Of a stretch of 64,000 nucleotides of DNA, positions 34,401 through 42,385 are shown in pieces. This DNA comes from Bacteroidota bacterium. Lineage in GTDB: Bacteria > Bacteroidota > Bacteroidia > Bacteroidales > WCHB1-69. A program made the position numbers and the translations under genes. Every line of letters begins with the position of its first letter. Position 1 is the stretch's first letter. Below the pieces are notes generated by a model. That model was given only the letters and a program-made list of their open reading frames with translations, was not told the origin of the DNA and searched no databases. Where the stretch lies: positions 36,949 to 100,948 of the forward strand of contig JAKPTX010000255.1 of assembly GCA_029570835.1 (NCBI GenBank), given 5' to 3'.

Positions 34401-36725
34401 TTATCTAACAATAATAAGTCGTGTGGAAACCGATTGCTGGTCTTTCCATCCGGCCTTGACAATATATTCTCCAACAGCTAAGTGCGATACAGAGATTACC
34501 TGGTTAGGATCGGATAAGATCATTTTTTCGACCAATTTTCCATCCATCGAATAGATCAATAATTCAGTTTCTTGCATTACACCCTGTTCAAATTGACAAT
34601 ATACATATTGATCTGCCGGATTTGGAAATAAAATAAATTGGGGGGAAGCATATTCTTCGATCCCTACATGGTGCTCACCGATAGCCAAAGCGTACTCCCC
34701 GGCTTCTGTGTGTTCCGTAATCAAATAGCCTTGCATATTATTGCCAATGGGATTGCTGGATACTTCAACCCAATCATCGTTACAATCTTTACGGTAGAGC
34801 AACAACAGATCCTCTTTGGTATAACCTGCCATCAGTTCATAATCTTTAGAGGTAGGCAGTGAAGCAAAATAGCGGAAATGAAAAGAGCCCTCTTCAATAT
34901 TATTTTCATAAAATTGTATTTCCCAGTAGTGATTATCCGCTATTCTGTATATTTTAGGATTATGAGTCTTGATGCTATCTGGAGCAACCCAGTGGAAAGC
35001 GACATATACTTCAGATGTGTCTGTGAATTGATGATCCTTAATCCGGAAATAAGCATCTGCACAGTTGACTGTATTTTGGTCGGGAATATTAATAAAGTAG
35101 TCGATGAGGGCATCGCCGTACTTTTCGTGAGGATCGACAATCCAAAATTGAGGTTCAAAAGGAAGTAACGCTGATGTAACATCACGCTCCCCGTTAAATA
35201 CCACTCCCTCAACAATATGACGTTCCCCGGTTTGAGATACAAACTCAATATCCAAACGGTTTGCATTGGCAAAATCAGTCGCATGATGCAATTTTTGTCT
35301 GAAATGAAGTTCATATAGATTAGGAGAACCGGTAGCAACCACCGAGTCAATCTGGAAATGCAAAAATCCCGGCTGATGAATCCATCCGTAGAAGAATTCT
35401 AAGAGATCCATTCCGGAGATGGTACTCATTTTTTGGAAAAACTCCAACGAATTGACATTGCCGAACTTTTCTTGCTGCAAAAGGGTACGTAAAGAAGCAT
35501 AAAAAAGTGAATCGCCCATATAACCGCGTAAAGAGTGCACCACCAAGGCTCCTTTATCGTAAGTGTGTGATCCATAAGTAATCGGCTGAGGAATTTGATC
35601 TAAAGGAAAATATCCACCATCATTAACGTGAGTTGATTTGATCACAGAGCGGTGCAGATCTCTCTTTTCAGCAGTCGCTATGCCGCTGTTAGGCTGTAAG
35701 TACTCTTTAGCGATGATTTCGGAATAAACTGCAAAACCCTCCTTGAGCCACAACTGTTCCGGTCCCGAAGGGGTAATCTGATTCCCAAACCACATGTGTA
35801 CAAACTCGTGGACCATCAGGTCTTCATAAGAGGTTGTACCATCCACGGCAAACATGGGATAGCAGATATTGTCCACATGCTCCATAGCGCCTTGCCCAAA
35901 GGGAACTACAGTGTAACCCACTCGTTGCCAGGCATAAGGACCATATAAGTTCTCAAAAATATGAACCACTTCTTTTAGGTTTACAAAGGTAGCAGGTACA
36001 TTCTGAATCACAGACGCAGGGGCATATATTTCGATCGGAATGATCCGTTCCAAGCCATGTACTGTATCGGTGTAAATTTGAAAGTTCCCGACAGCACAAG
36101 CGGTAACATAAGTCGCAATAGGATAGGGAAGTTCCCATCTCCACACTTTGGTACTGTCATCCAAAGTGAGCGAATCGGTCAACACACCGTTACAAACAGC
36201 GCGTTTATCGCTATCGGTGCGGATGGTAAAGGTGTAGGTCGCTTTGTTTTTAAAATCATCCAGGCAAGGGAACCAAACCCGTCCAATGGTGGGTGGAATC
36301 ATGCCCATCCCGACGCCTACATTGAACGCAAAATCGTCAGTCATGAAGTACCCGCCCCAAGACTCGTCTCTGATGGGCGTTCCGTGGTAATAAACCCGAA
36401 CAAATTGCGTATCACCGGCTACAATGTTTTGAGTGGGAATCCTGATCAATGCGTTGGTATGGGTGTAGTTTGCTGCAGCTCCATTAAGAAAAAGTGAGTC
36501 CACCGTCAATGCGATCAGATCCAAATCGATATAAGGAATGCCCGAAATTTTGGGAACCACCTTCACATCAGTATAACCGCTGATCTGTCGATTGGTCAAC
36601 TCCACAATGGAAAGGTTTATATCGTAATGCACCACATGGATAGTATCGGTTCTGTCATGCGCTTTTACTGTGAGATTCAACCCCAACAATGCAATACAAA
36701 AGAAGAGTGTAATATATCTTTTCAT
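34401..36725 (-). CDS. M1-family zinc aminopeptidase with T9SS type A sorting domain
   Basis: 774 residues from ATG 36725. Signal peptide MKRYITLFFCIALLGLNLTV with cleavage after KA. M1 core: exopeptidase motif GAMEH in GQGAMEHVDN and zinc site H306-E307-x2-H310 with E329 (HEFVHMWFG then LWLKEGFAVYSE). The last 80 residues (FILFPNPADQYVYCQF, LLIYSMDGKLVEKMIL, SHLAVGEYIVKAG, RLIIVR) are a T9SS type A sorting domain, so the enzyme should leave through SprA and be attached to or released from the cell surface. The in-frame codon at 36746 overlaps the promoter box and is rejected. A six-G tract (34640-34645) lies in the sorting-domain linker region. Probable role: digestion of peptides outside the cell. 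Confidence 0.94.
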   Translation of the reverse strand: MKRYITLFFCIALLGLNLTVKAHDRTDTIHVVHYDINLSIVELTNRQISGYTDVKVVPKISGIPYIDLDLIALTVDSLFLNGAAANYTHTNALIRIPTQNIVAGDTQFVRVYYHGTPIRDESWGGYFMTDDFAFNVGVGMGMIPPTIGRVWFPCLDDFKNKATYTFTIRTDSDKRAVCNGVLTDSLTLDDSTKVWRWELPYPIATYVTACAVGNFQIYTDTVHGLERIIPIEIYAPASVIQNVPATFVNLKEVVHIFENLYGPYAWQRVGYTVVPFGQGAMEHVDNICYPMFAVDGTTSYEDLMVHEFVHMWFGNQITPSGPEQLWLKEGFAVYSEIIAKEYLQPNSGIATAEKRDLHRSVIKSTHVNDGGYFPLDQIPQPITYGSHTYDKGALVVHSLRGYMGDSLFYASLRTLLQQEKFGNVNSLEFFQKMSTISGMDLLEFFYGWIHQPGFLHFQIDSVVATGSPNLYELHFRQKLHHATDFANANRLDIEFVSQTGERHIVEGVVFNGERDVTSALLPFEPQFWIVDPHEKYGDALIDYFINIPDQNTVNCADAYFRIKDHQFTDTSEVYVAFHWVAPDSIKTHNPKIYRIADNHYWEIQFYENNIEEGSFHFRYFASLPTSKDYELMAGYTKEDLLLLYRKDCNDDWVEVSSNPIGNNMQGYLITEHTEAGEYALAIGEHHVGIEEYASPQFILFPNPADQYVYCQFEQGVMQETELLIYSMDGKLVEKMILSDPNQVISVSHLAVGEYIVKAGWKDQQSVSTRLIIVR

Positions 36726-36743
36726 AGATTCTGAATTAACCTG

Positions 36744-36751
36744 CAAAGATA
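36744..36751 (-). promoter_or_regulatory. predicted promoter -7 element (TATCTTTG)
   Basis: TAnnTTTG on the minus strand, 18 bp before the M1 aminopeptidase ATG at 36725. Confidence 0.65.
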
Positions 36752-36760
36752 TGATAAATT

Positions 36761-36822
36761 TAGAAATTAGAATTTAGAAATTAGAATTTAAAGTCGAAAG
36801 TCGAAAATCGAAAGTCGAAAGT
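36761..36822. repeat. two adjacent heptamer tandem repeats (TAGAAAT/TAGAATT, then GTCGAAA)
   Basis: Four units alternating TAGAAAT and TAGAATT run directly into four units of GTCGAAA or ATCGAAA. They lie just upstream of the M1 aminopeptidase promoter. Another short TCCGAAA pair is at 36957-36971. Confidence 0.8.
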
Positions 36823-36836
36823 TTTTAAATTGGGCT

Positions 36837-36903
36837 ACTCGGGGCGCGACTACTACTCGTATAATTTACTACTCGGTTAATAACTTGAAGTCGCACCCCG
36901 AGT
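36837..36903. repeat. palindromic repeat, long form (copy 3 of 3)
   Basis: Same arms and centre plan as 26087-26153; both are preceded by TGGGCT. Differences are limited to a few bases in the centre. It stands between the M1 aminopeptidase and the receptor gene. Confidence 0.85.
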
Positions 36904-36978
36904 AAATACTCATTATTTACATAAAAAAATCAGAATTGTCATCAAAAAATTCGCCCTCCGAAATCCGAAATCGTTAGC

Positions 36979-37055
36979 GAGTGGGGGAATAAATTTGCAA
37001 AAAGGGAAACCTTGTCTGCCCCCTAATTTTTTTAAAAACCAAATTAAACAAAATG
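36979..37055 (-). repeat. intergenic G-rich element, copy A of 3
   Basis: Read on the minus strand it starts 13 bp after the receptor stop and runs A/T-rich stretch, AGGGGGCAGACAAGG, CCCTTTTTGCAA, then TTCCCCCACTC. Copies B and C are at 50086-50158 and 59449-59520, each downstream of a minus-strand gene. Outer GGGG/CCCC blocks could pair. Confidence 0.8.
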
Positions 37056-37067
37056 ATGTTATAAGGA

Positions 37068-39467
37068 TTATTGCCCAAGTCTGATGATTCCTTCGTCACT
37101 GTCAAGCTCACCGTTTTTCTGAGATTTACCACCTTTGAAGGAGTTGAAGTTGTAGGTCAATCCTATCCACACAATCCGGGTTTCGCTTTTGCTGTAGTTG
37201 GTGAGTTTGTAAATGGCGTTATCTGAATTGATCTCCCATTTACGTGTGTTAAAAACATCCGTCAAGATAAGGCTAACGGAAAATCTATTGTTAAAAAAGG
37301 TTCGTTTTACAGCAATGTCTGCATAATAAATTTCGCTCAAATGGAATTGAGGTAATTCAATGGGAGAGTTATAATTAAAGAATAGTTGAATTTCTGTTTT
37401 TTTGTCCGGTTTAATGGTTGCTTTGATATTTCCTGTCCAGGCAAGGTTGTCAGTACTTAAATCAATTTCATTGTATTGACCGGTTGATTGAGTGTAAAAT
37501 ATTGAAAATCCGGGATTTAAAGAAAGATATTGATTGAGTTTATAGGTGATATTCAAATCGCCTCCCATTTTGTTTTGTGCCTTTCCATTGACGTACGTAA
37601 GAATTAATCTCTCAGGTGTATTCAACATAGAGACTTGTGTAATGAAGTTTTGGGTACGGCTATAAAATATGTTACTGTTAAACTGAAACTTTTCTTTTAT
37701 TAAAGAGTAGTTGAACTCTACTTTGTCAAGAATTTCAGGTTGCAAGTTTTTATTTCCCGTTTCGTATGTCATTTGGTCAATGATGTTGATAAATGGATTT
37801 AATTGAGGATAAGTAGGGCGTGTTATTCTTCGATTTATGCTTAAAGCAATGTTTTGGGCGTTATCTATATCGTATTTGATTAGTAAATAGGGGAAGGGAA
37901 ATAGATATTTTGTATAAACTGTATCTTGGATAGATTTTTGAATCAATTCAGAACTGTTATATTCTATTCTAGCACCTATTTTATAATAGATTTTCTTAAA
38001 TAAACTGTCAGAATAGAGTAGATATGATGAATAAATATATTCCTGATGCTCTAGGTTGTTACTAAATTCAGGGTTTAAAATCCATTCACTTGAGATGCTC
38101 TCTAAATCATAAAAATAATAATTGAAATTATTCCATCTGGAAAATCCTTTTAAGCCAAATTCTATTTTACCGGTTTTGAATAAAGATTTCATGTAGTCAG
38201 CCTGAATACTCATATTAGTGGGTCTTCCCCCACCAAAAGATTTTTGTAACAGCACGTTTTCAATATGATATTCAGCAGGTCTGGAACCTTTTGTTCTTGA
38301 AAATGAAGCATCAAAAGAGAGTTCGTGTTTGTTCTTTTCGATTATTCGTTTATAGGATAGCGTAGTCCCAAAGGTTTTTCTCGAGTGAGTGATGTTGTTT
38401 TTTCTATTAAAATGAAATTCAGGCAGCGTGTCCTCCAATTGTTGACCGGTAATGGATTGAATGTTATTCAAATGGGGCGACATATATTTTAAACTCAAAG
38501 AAAAAAGATCTTTTTTTGTCGGCTTTGTATTGAATAATAATCCTAGTGTATGATTTGAATTTCTTTGTATTGATTGAATATCTTGTTCAACAAAGAGGTT
38601 TTGAGCGTACAGTTCTCTCATCAAACTACTTTGAATATCATTTTTTTCATATTTACCATTATAGCTTATTCCGATATCCCAAATTCCTTTAGAGTAGTTT
38701 AAATTCAATCCTCCATTGATTTTGTTGTAAATGCCATAATTTAAAGAAGCTGCACCACTCGTTCCGGAAAGGGTTTCCCTTTTAGTTACGATGTTGATGA
38801 TACCGCCTGTTCCCTCTGCATCGTATTTTACATCCGGGTTGGTGATAATTTCAATGCTTTCAACGTGCGATGCCGGAATAGAATTCAAGCCTGATACTGT
38901 AGTGGGAACACCATCAATAAGCAGAAGAATGTTTTTATTTCCACGGAGATAAACATGATCCTCTCCGTCAATGCTAATAGAGGGCTGACTTTTTAATACA
39001 TCTGTGATATTGCCGGAAATGGCAGAAATGCTTTGTGCTACGTTTATTTTGGTCTTTTCAACGCTGATCTCCTTTTCAGTTCTACTCGCTGATACCTCAA
39101 ACTCACCCAGATGCAATGCCAGTGATCTCAAATAAATAGGTTCAGGTAGTGTAACAGAGGCATTTGATATCTCCACATTTCTAAGAGCAGTCATATAACC
39201 TACAGAATTTGACTTGATCAAATAACTTCCCGGTAATAAATTTTTAAATATAAACTCGCCCTTGGCATTGGTGATTGTTCCGGTTATTAATACTGAGTCA
39301 GATGTTTGGTAGATAGCAACAGATGCAAATTCTATGGGCTGCTTGTTGTCAATGTCCACTAATACACCGTTAATGGAATAGTATTTATATTCTTGTCCAA
39401 AAGAAACAAAGTTAAACAATGTGAAGAATAGTATGAGGATGAGAAAGGTTTTTAAGTATCTCAGCAT
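37068..39467 (-). CDS. outer-membrane TonB-dependent-receptor-like protein
   Basis: 799 residues. Signal peptide (MLRYLKTFLILILFFTLFNF, cleavage near FGQ), then a carboxypeptidase-regulatory-like domain (YSINGVLVDIDNKQPIEFAS to about 110), a plug domain (VLKSQPSISIDGEDHVYLRG, NILLLIDGVPTT, VESIEIITNPDVKYDAEGTG, GIINIVTKR), and an outer-membrane beta-barrel of the family-14-stranded type (PF14905) to the C-terminus. Closer to the OMP-beta-barrel group than to SusC, and no SusD gene adjoins, so it is not a polysaccharide utilisation locus. Substrate unknown. No good promoter box is seen in the 180 bp upstream; two heptamer repeats occupy part of it. Confidence 0.9.
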   Translation of the reverse strand: MLRYLKTFLILILFFTLFNFVSFGQEYKYYSINGVLVDIDNKQPIEFASVAIYQTSDSVLITGTITNAKGEFIFKNLLPGSYLIKSNSVGYMTALRNVEISNASVTLPEPIYLRSLALHLGEFEVSASRTEKEISVEKTKINVAQSISAISGNITDVLKSQPSISIDGEDHVYLRGNKNILLLIDGVPTTVSGLNSIPASHVESIEIITNPDVKYDAEGTGGIINIVTKRETLSGTSGAASLNYGIYNKINGGLNLNYSKGIWDIGISYNGKYEKNDIQSSLMRELYAQNLFVEQDIQSIQRNSNHTLGLLFNTKPTKKDLFSLSLKYMSPHLNNIQSITGQQLEDTLPEFHFNRKNNITHSRKTFGTTLSYKRIIEKNKHELSFDASFSRTKGSRPAEYHIENVLLQKSFGGGRPTNMSIQADYMKSLFKTGKIEFGLKGFSRWNNFNYYFYDLESISSEWILNPEFSNNLEHQEYIYSSYLLYSDSLFKKIYYKIGARIEYNSSELIQKSIQDTVYTKYLFPFPYLLIKYDIDNAQNIALSINRRITRPTYPQLNPFINIIDQMTYETGNKNLQPEILDKVEFNYSLIKEKFQFNSNIFYSRTQNFITQVSMLNTPERLILTYVNGKAQNKMGGDLNITYKLNQYLSLNPGFSIFYTQSTGQYNEIDLSTDNLAWTGNIKATIKPDKKTEIQLFFNYNSPIELPQFHLSEIYYADIAVKRTFFNNRFSVSLILTDVFNTRKWEINSDNAIYKLTNYSKSETRIVWIGLTYNFNSFKGGKSQKNGELDSDEGIIRLGQ

Positions 39468-39566
39468 AAACTTTAATTTACAAGCACAATTATTTTGGAC
39501 TGAATATTATATAAATGGTTTAATTCTAGCTTAAGATAAATCATAGTAACCTTAAATCTAAAAAAA

Positions 39567-39595
39567 TCCGAAATCCGAAATCCGAAATCCGAAAT
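39567..39595. repeat. heptamer tandem repeat, unit TCCGAAA
   Basis: Four units in the divergent region between the receptor gene and anmK, 27 bp before the anmK -7 box. Confidence 0.85.
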
Positions 39596-39621
39596 TTTTC
39601 CCATATTTCGAAACTTTTTAA

Positions 39622-39629
39622 TATTTTCG
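39622..39629 (+). promoter_or_regulatory. possible promoter -7 element (TATTTTCG) of anmK-murB
   Basis: One mismatch to TAnnTTTG, 18 bp before the anmK ATG. Confidence 0.45.
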
Positions 39630-39647
39630 CAAAATTATCATACATCT

Positions 39648-40712
39648 ATGAAACAACCTCAATTTGTTATCGGTTTAATGTCGGGGACTTCGCTGGATGG
39701 ACTGGATTTGGCTTTTTGTCAATTTACAGAAAATCAGGGAGTTTACTGCTATGAGGTGGTGGCTGCGGAGGAGGTTCCTTACAGTGACGAGCTGCGCAGT
39801 CGGTTGGGGCGGGCACACTTGCTGTCCGGTTTTGAACTGATGCGGTTGGATCAGGAGTTTGCGCAATTTTGTGCTCAGGAGGTGAATCTGCTGATCGGAA
39901 AGGTAGGCATCACACCCGATTTTATTGCTTCTCACGGTCATACCGTTTTTCATGCACCGGAGCTGGGCTTCACGACTCAGATTGGCAATGGTGGCACGCT
40001 TGCCGGACTGACCGGAATACCTGTTATGTGTGACTTCCGTTCTTTGGATGTGGCGCTGGGCGGTCAGGGGGCTCCTCTGGTGCCAATTGGAGATCGCTTG
40101 CTCTTTTCAGAGTATGATGCGTGTCTGAATCTGGGTGGTATCGCCAATATCTCTTTCGAGGATGGAGCGAAGAGGGTGGCTTATGATATTTCGCTCTGCA
40201 ATATCCCACTCAATCACTATGCGCGCCAAATGGGATACCCGTTCGATAGAGAGGGAGCGATTGCCGAAAAGGGACGAATTGTCTCCCCCCTAATAATTCA
40301 ATTACAAAAATTAAAATATTATAAAAAACCATACCCTAAATCGTTGGGACGGGAGTGGTTTGAGCAGGTGTTTTTGCCGATTTTGGAGGAAAAGGAAGCT
40401 TCATCGGAGGATTTAATGGCAACCATCACGGAGCATATTGCATCTGTTATCGGGGCTAATCTACCGGATCAAGGAAAGGTGTTGGTAACGGGTGGAGGTG
40501 CGTTTAACTCCTTCTTAATGAAGCGAATAGCTGCACATACTCAATCGGAAATTTGTCTTCCTGATGAGCAGACGATCAAGTTTAAGGAGGCGATTGTTTT
40601 TGCGTTTTTGGGCTATTTGAGATGGCGTCAAGAGGATAATACACTCGCTTCGGTTACCGGTGCTACACAAGATAGTGCAGGTGGAGCAATCTATTGGATA
40701 TCAAAAAAATGA
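39648..40712 (+). CDS. anmK: anhydro-N-acetylmuramic acid kinase
   Basis: 354 residues. Phosphorylates and opens 1,6-anhydro-MurNAc to MurNAc-6-phosphate, recycling cell-wall sugars. Hallmarks: GLMSGTSLDGLDLAF (9-23), ASHGHTVFHAP, DFRSLDVALGGQGAPLVPIG, NLGGIANIS, PYPKSLGREWFEQ and a late ATP loop VLVTGGGAFNSFLM. A six-base C run (40285-40290) next to A/T-rich sequence sits in the variable loop coding IVSPLIIQL, matching the dispersed G-tract motif in reverse. murB starts 6 bp after the stop, so recycling and new precursor synthesis are co-transcribed. Confidence 0.96.
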   Translation: MKQPQFVIGLMSGTSLDGLDLAFCQFTENQGVYCYEVVAAEEVPYSDELRSRLGRAHLLSGFELMRLDQEFAQFCAQEVNLLIGKVGITPDFIASHGHTVFHAPELGFTTQIGNGGTLAGLTGIPVMCDFRSLDVALGGQGAPLVPIGDRLLFSEYDACLNLGGIANISFEDGAKRVAYDISLCNIPLNHYARQMGYPFDREGAIAEKGRIVSPLIIQLQKLKYYKKPYPKSLGREWFEQVFLPILEEKEASSEDLMATITEHIASVIGANLPDQGKVLVTGGGAFNSFLMKRIAAHTQSEICLPDEQTIKFKEAIVFAFLGYLRWRQEDNTLASVTGATQDSAGGAIYWISKK

Positions 40713-40718
40713 TGAATT

Positions 40719-41714
40719 ATGGTTGATTTAAAACAATATAACACATTTGGAATCAGTGCATTATGTAAAGAGTTGATTGAGATTACAGATCCCTCTCAGC
40801 TGGTGGATGCGATTGAAAAGAAACTTTTTTTTGAACCGTTTTTAATTCTGGGGGGAGGAAGCAACTTCCTGTTTACTCAGGATTTAGCAGCCAGAGTGTT
40901 CTATATCAATACGAAAGGGATTCAATGGATAGCGGAAAATAGTACCTATGTTTATCTAAAAGTGGCGGCCGGCGAGGAATGGGATGATCTTGTGAATTAT
41001 TGTGTGGAGCATAATTATTACGGATTGGAGAATTTAGCCGGTATTCCCGGAAAAGTAGGGAGTAGCGCTGTGCAAAATATCGGAGCGTATGGTATGGAAG
41101 CCAAAGATCGGATCTTTCAAGTCCATACTTTGCGTCTCGACAATGGACGTAAAGTGCTGTTTACCAATGAGGATTGCCGATTTGGCTACCGCGATTCGAT
41201 TTTTAAGAGAGAGGTTAAAGATCAATATGTGATTACGGAAGTGGTATTTCAGTTGTATAAGATTAAATCGTTTAACCTTGAATATGGCGCCTTGAAGGAG
41301 TTGGCGCAAGAGCCTGATAAAGTGACCCTTGCCGGAGTTCGTGATGAAGTGCTTCGGATCAGAAACTCCAAATTGCCATCGGTAAAGGAGATCGGTTCAG
41401 CAGGAAGCTTTTTCAAAAATCCTGTTGTTTCTATAGAACAATGGAATCAGCTGAAAGCGGAATATCCCAATCTGATTGGTTATCCTGTAGCGAATGAGAA
41501 TATAAAGCTGGCAGCCGGACAGCTGATTGATATGGCGGGTTGGAAAGGGTATCGCGAAGGGGACGCCGGTGTCTATCCCAAACAAGCCCTAATCCTGGTC
41601 AACTACGGTATCGCCACAGGACAAGAAATTCTCCAATTAGCGGAAAAGATCAAGGAAAGCGTCGTGCAGAAGTATGGAGTTTACCTTGAACCAGAGGTGA
41701 TTATACAAAGGTAG
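40719..41714 (+). CDS. murB: UDP-N-acetylenolpyruvoylglucosamine reductase
   Basis: 331 residues. FAD enzyme that reduces UDP-GlcNAc-enolpyruvate to UDP-MurNAc with NADPH. Motifs: NTFGI (8-12), ILGGGSNFLFT, AGIPGKVGSSAVQNIGAYG, FGYRDSIFKRE with the type I tyrosine loop, RNSKLPSVKEIGSAGSFFKN with the catalytic serine, and C-terminal LEPEVIIQR with the catalytic glutamate. Complete type I MurB. ATG lies 6 bp after anmK. The message ends in two heptamer repeats. Confidence 0.97.
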   Translation: MVDLKQYNTFGISALCKELIEITDPSQLVDAIEKKLFFEPFLILGGGSNFLFTQDLAARVFYINTKGIQWIAENSTYVYLKVAAGEEWDDLVNYCVEHNYYGLENLAGIPGKVGSSAVQNIGAYGMEAKDRIFQVHTLRLDNGRKVLFTNEDCRFGYRDSIFKREVKDQYVITEVVFQLYKIKSFNLEYGALKELAQEPDKVTLAGVRDEVLRIRNSKLPSVKEIGSAGSFFKNPVVSIEQWNQLKAEYPNLIGYPVANENIKLAAGQLIDMAGWKGYREGDAGVYPKQALILVNYGIATGQEILQLAEKIKESVVQKYGVYLEPEVIIQR

Positions 41715-41722
41715 AATTTTAA

Positions 41723-41780
41723 GGCGGAAGGCGGATTTCGGAAGGCGGAATTTTTTTGAATTACGAATTACGAATTACGA
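41723..41780. repeat. two heptamer tandem repeats (GGCGGAA, then TACGAAT)
   Basis: Three to four imperfect GGCGGAA units begin 8 bp after the murB stop; three TACGAAT units follow and end 10 bp before the next promoter box. Both units recur at 45131-45187. Confidence 0.8.
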
Positions 41781-41789
41781 TTTTTTTCA

Positions 41790-41797
41790 TACTTTTG
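41790..41797 (+). promoter_or_regulatory. predicted promoter -7 element (TACTTTTG)
   Basis: Exact TAnnTTTG, 10 bp before ATG 41807; implies a very short leader. Likely promoter of the metal-handling cluster. Confidence 0.6.
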
Positions 41798-41806
41798 CAG
41801 ATTGAT

Positions 41807-42298
41807 ATGAAAAACAAAAGAGTATATAAGATTTTATCGCACGTTATCACCATGTTGGTAATGCTGATCTTTTTTGTCTTTTCATCAGGGATTATGGTGA
41901 CAGTTCATGTGTGTACGGAATCGCATGATCATTTTTGCTCTAATTCACAGCATAATATCTATTTGCTTATCCATGAGCATCATCATACAGGTTGTGAGTC
42001 TGAAGAATGTCATGCCTGTTCATCAGTGGATGAGGAACATTCTCACTGTACTATGCACTCTCATTGTTCGCTGGTTTCCCATCTGATAAAAATTACCGAT
42101 AGCTATAAAGTTGATGATTTATCAAAGGAATATCATTTAACATGTGATCCGATTGATCTTTTCAATGAGCCAATAGTTGAAATATCATCTGTTCCAGCCT
42201 CTTTTGAACAGATGAGTACAGATATTGATCCTCCCTCCATTCGAGCGGGGAGTCCCGATTTTATTCATTTTATTTCTCAAAGAGTATTGTACGCCTAA
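41807..42298 (+). CDS. His/Cys-rich exported protein, probable metal binding
   Basis: 163 residues from ATG 41807. One N-terminal hydrophobic helix (about 12-31) serves as signal or anchor. Behind it is a dense His/Cys region: VHVCTESHDHFCSN, HEHHHTGCESEECHACSS, EEHSHCTMHSHC (about residues 32-88), strongly suggesting binding of copper, zinc or another soft metal. The C-terminal part is polar and unremarkable. The pattern resembles the DUF6769-type proteins that I recall next to TonB receptors and HMA-domain proteins in Bacteroidales, as here. Probably a periplasmic metal buffer or sensor for the receptor gene 87 bp downstream. The open frame upstream of 41807 lies in repeats and promoter and is not used. 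Confidence 0.78.
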   Translation: MKNKRVYKILSHVITMLVMLIFFVFSSGIMVTVHVCTESHDHFCSNSQHNIYLLIHEHHHTGCESEECHACSSVDEEHSHCTMHSHCSLVSHLIKITDSYKVDDLSKEYHLTCDPIDLFNEPIVEISSVPASFEQMSTDIDPPSIRAGSPDFIHFISQRVLYA

Positions 42299-42360
42299 TA
42301 GTTTGTTGTTCAAATTGTTATAAAGTACACTGCGAATTAATTACACTATTGTTAATGACT

Positions 42361-42379
42361 ACAAGTAGTTTTTACTTGT
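42361..42379 (+). promoter_or_regulatory. hairpin directly before the receptor start
   Basis: Perfect 7-bp inverted repeat ACAAGTA/TACTTGT with a five-base loop, ending 6 bp before ATG 42386. It could be a regulator site or could limit ribosome access. Confidence 0.4.
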
Positions 42380-42385
42380 GCTAAA

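Noticed and set aside
37068..39467. SusC/SusD polysaccharide utilisation locus
   Set aside because: No SusD-like lipoprotein or glycan hydrolase is next to either receptor in the window; the N-terminal and barrel type differ from SusC.
40285..40290. Insertion of the G-tract motif disrupting anmK
   Set aside because: The frame is intact and the segment codes a variable loop; conserved residues on both sides are in place.
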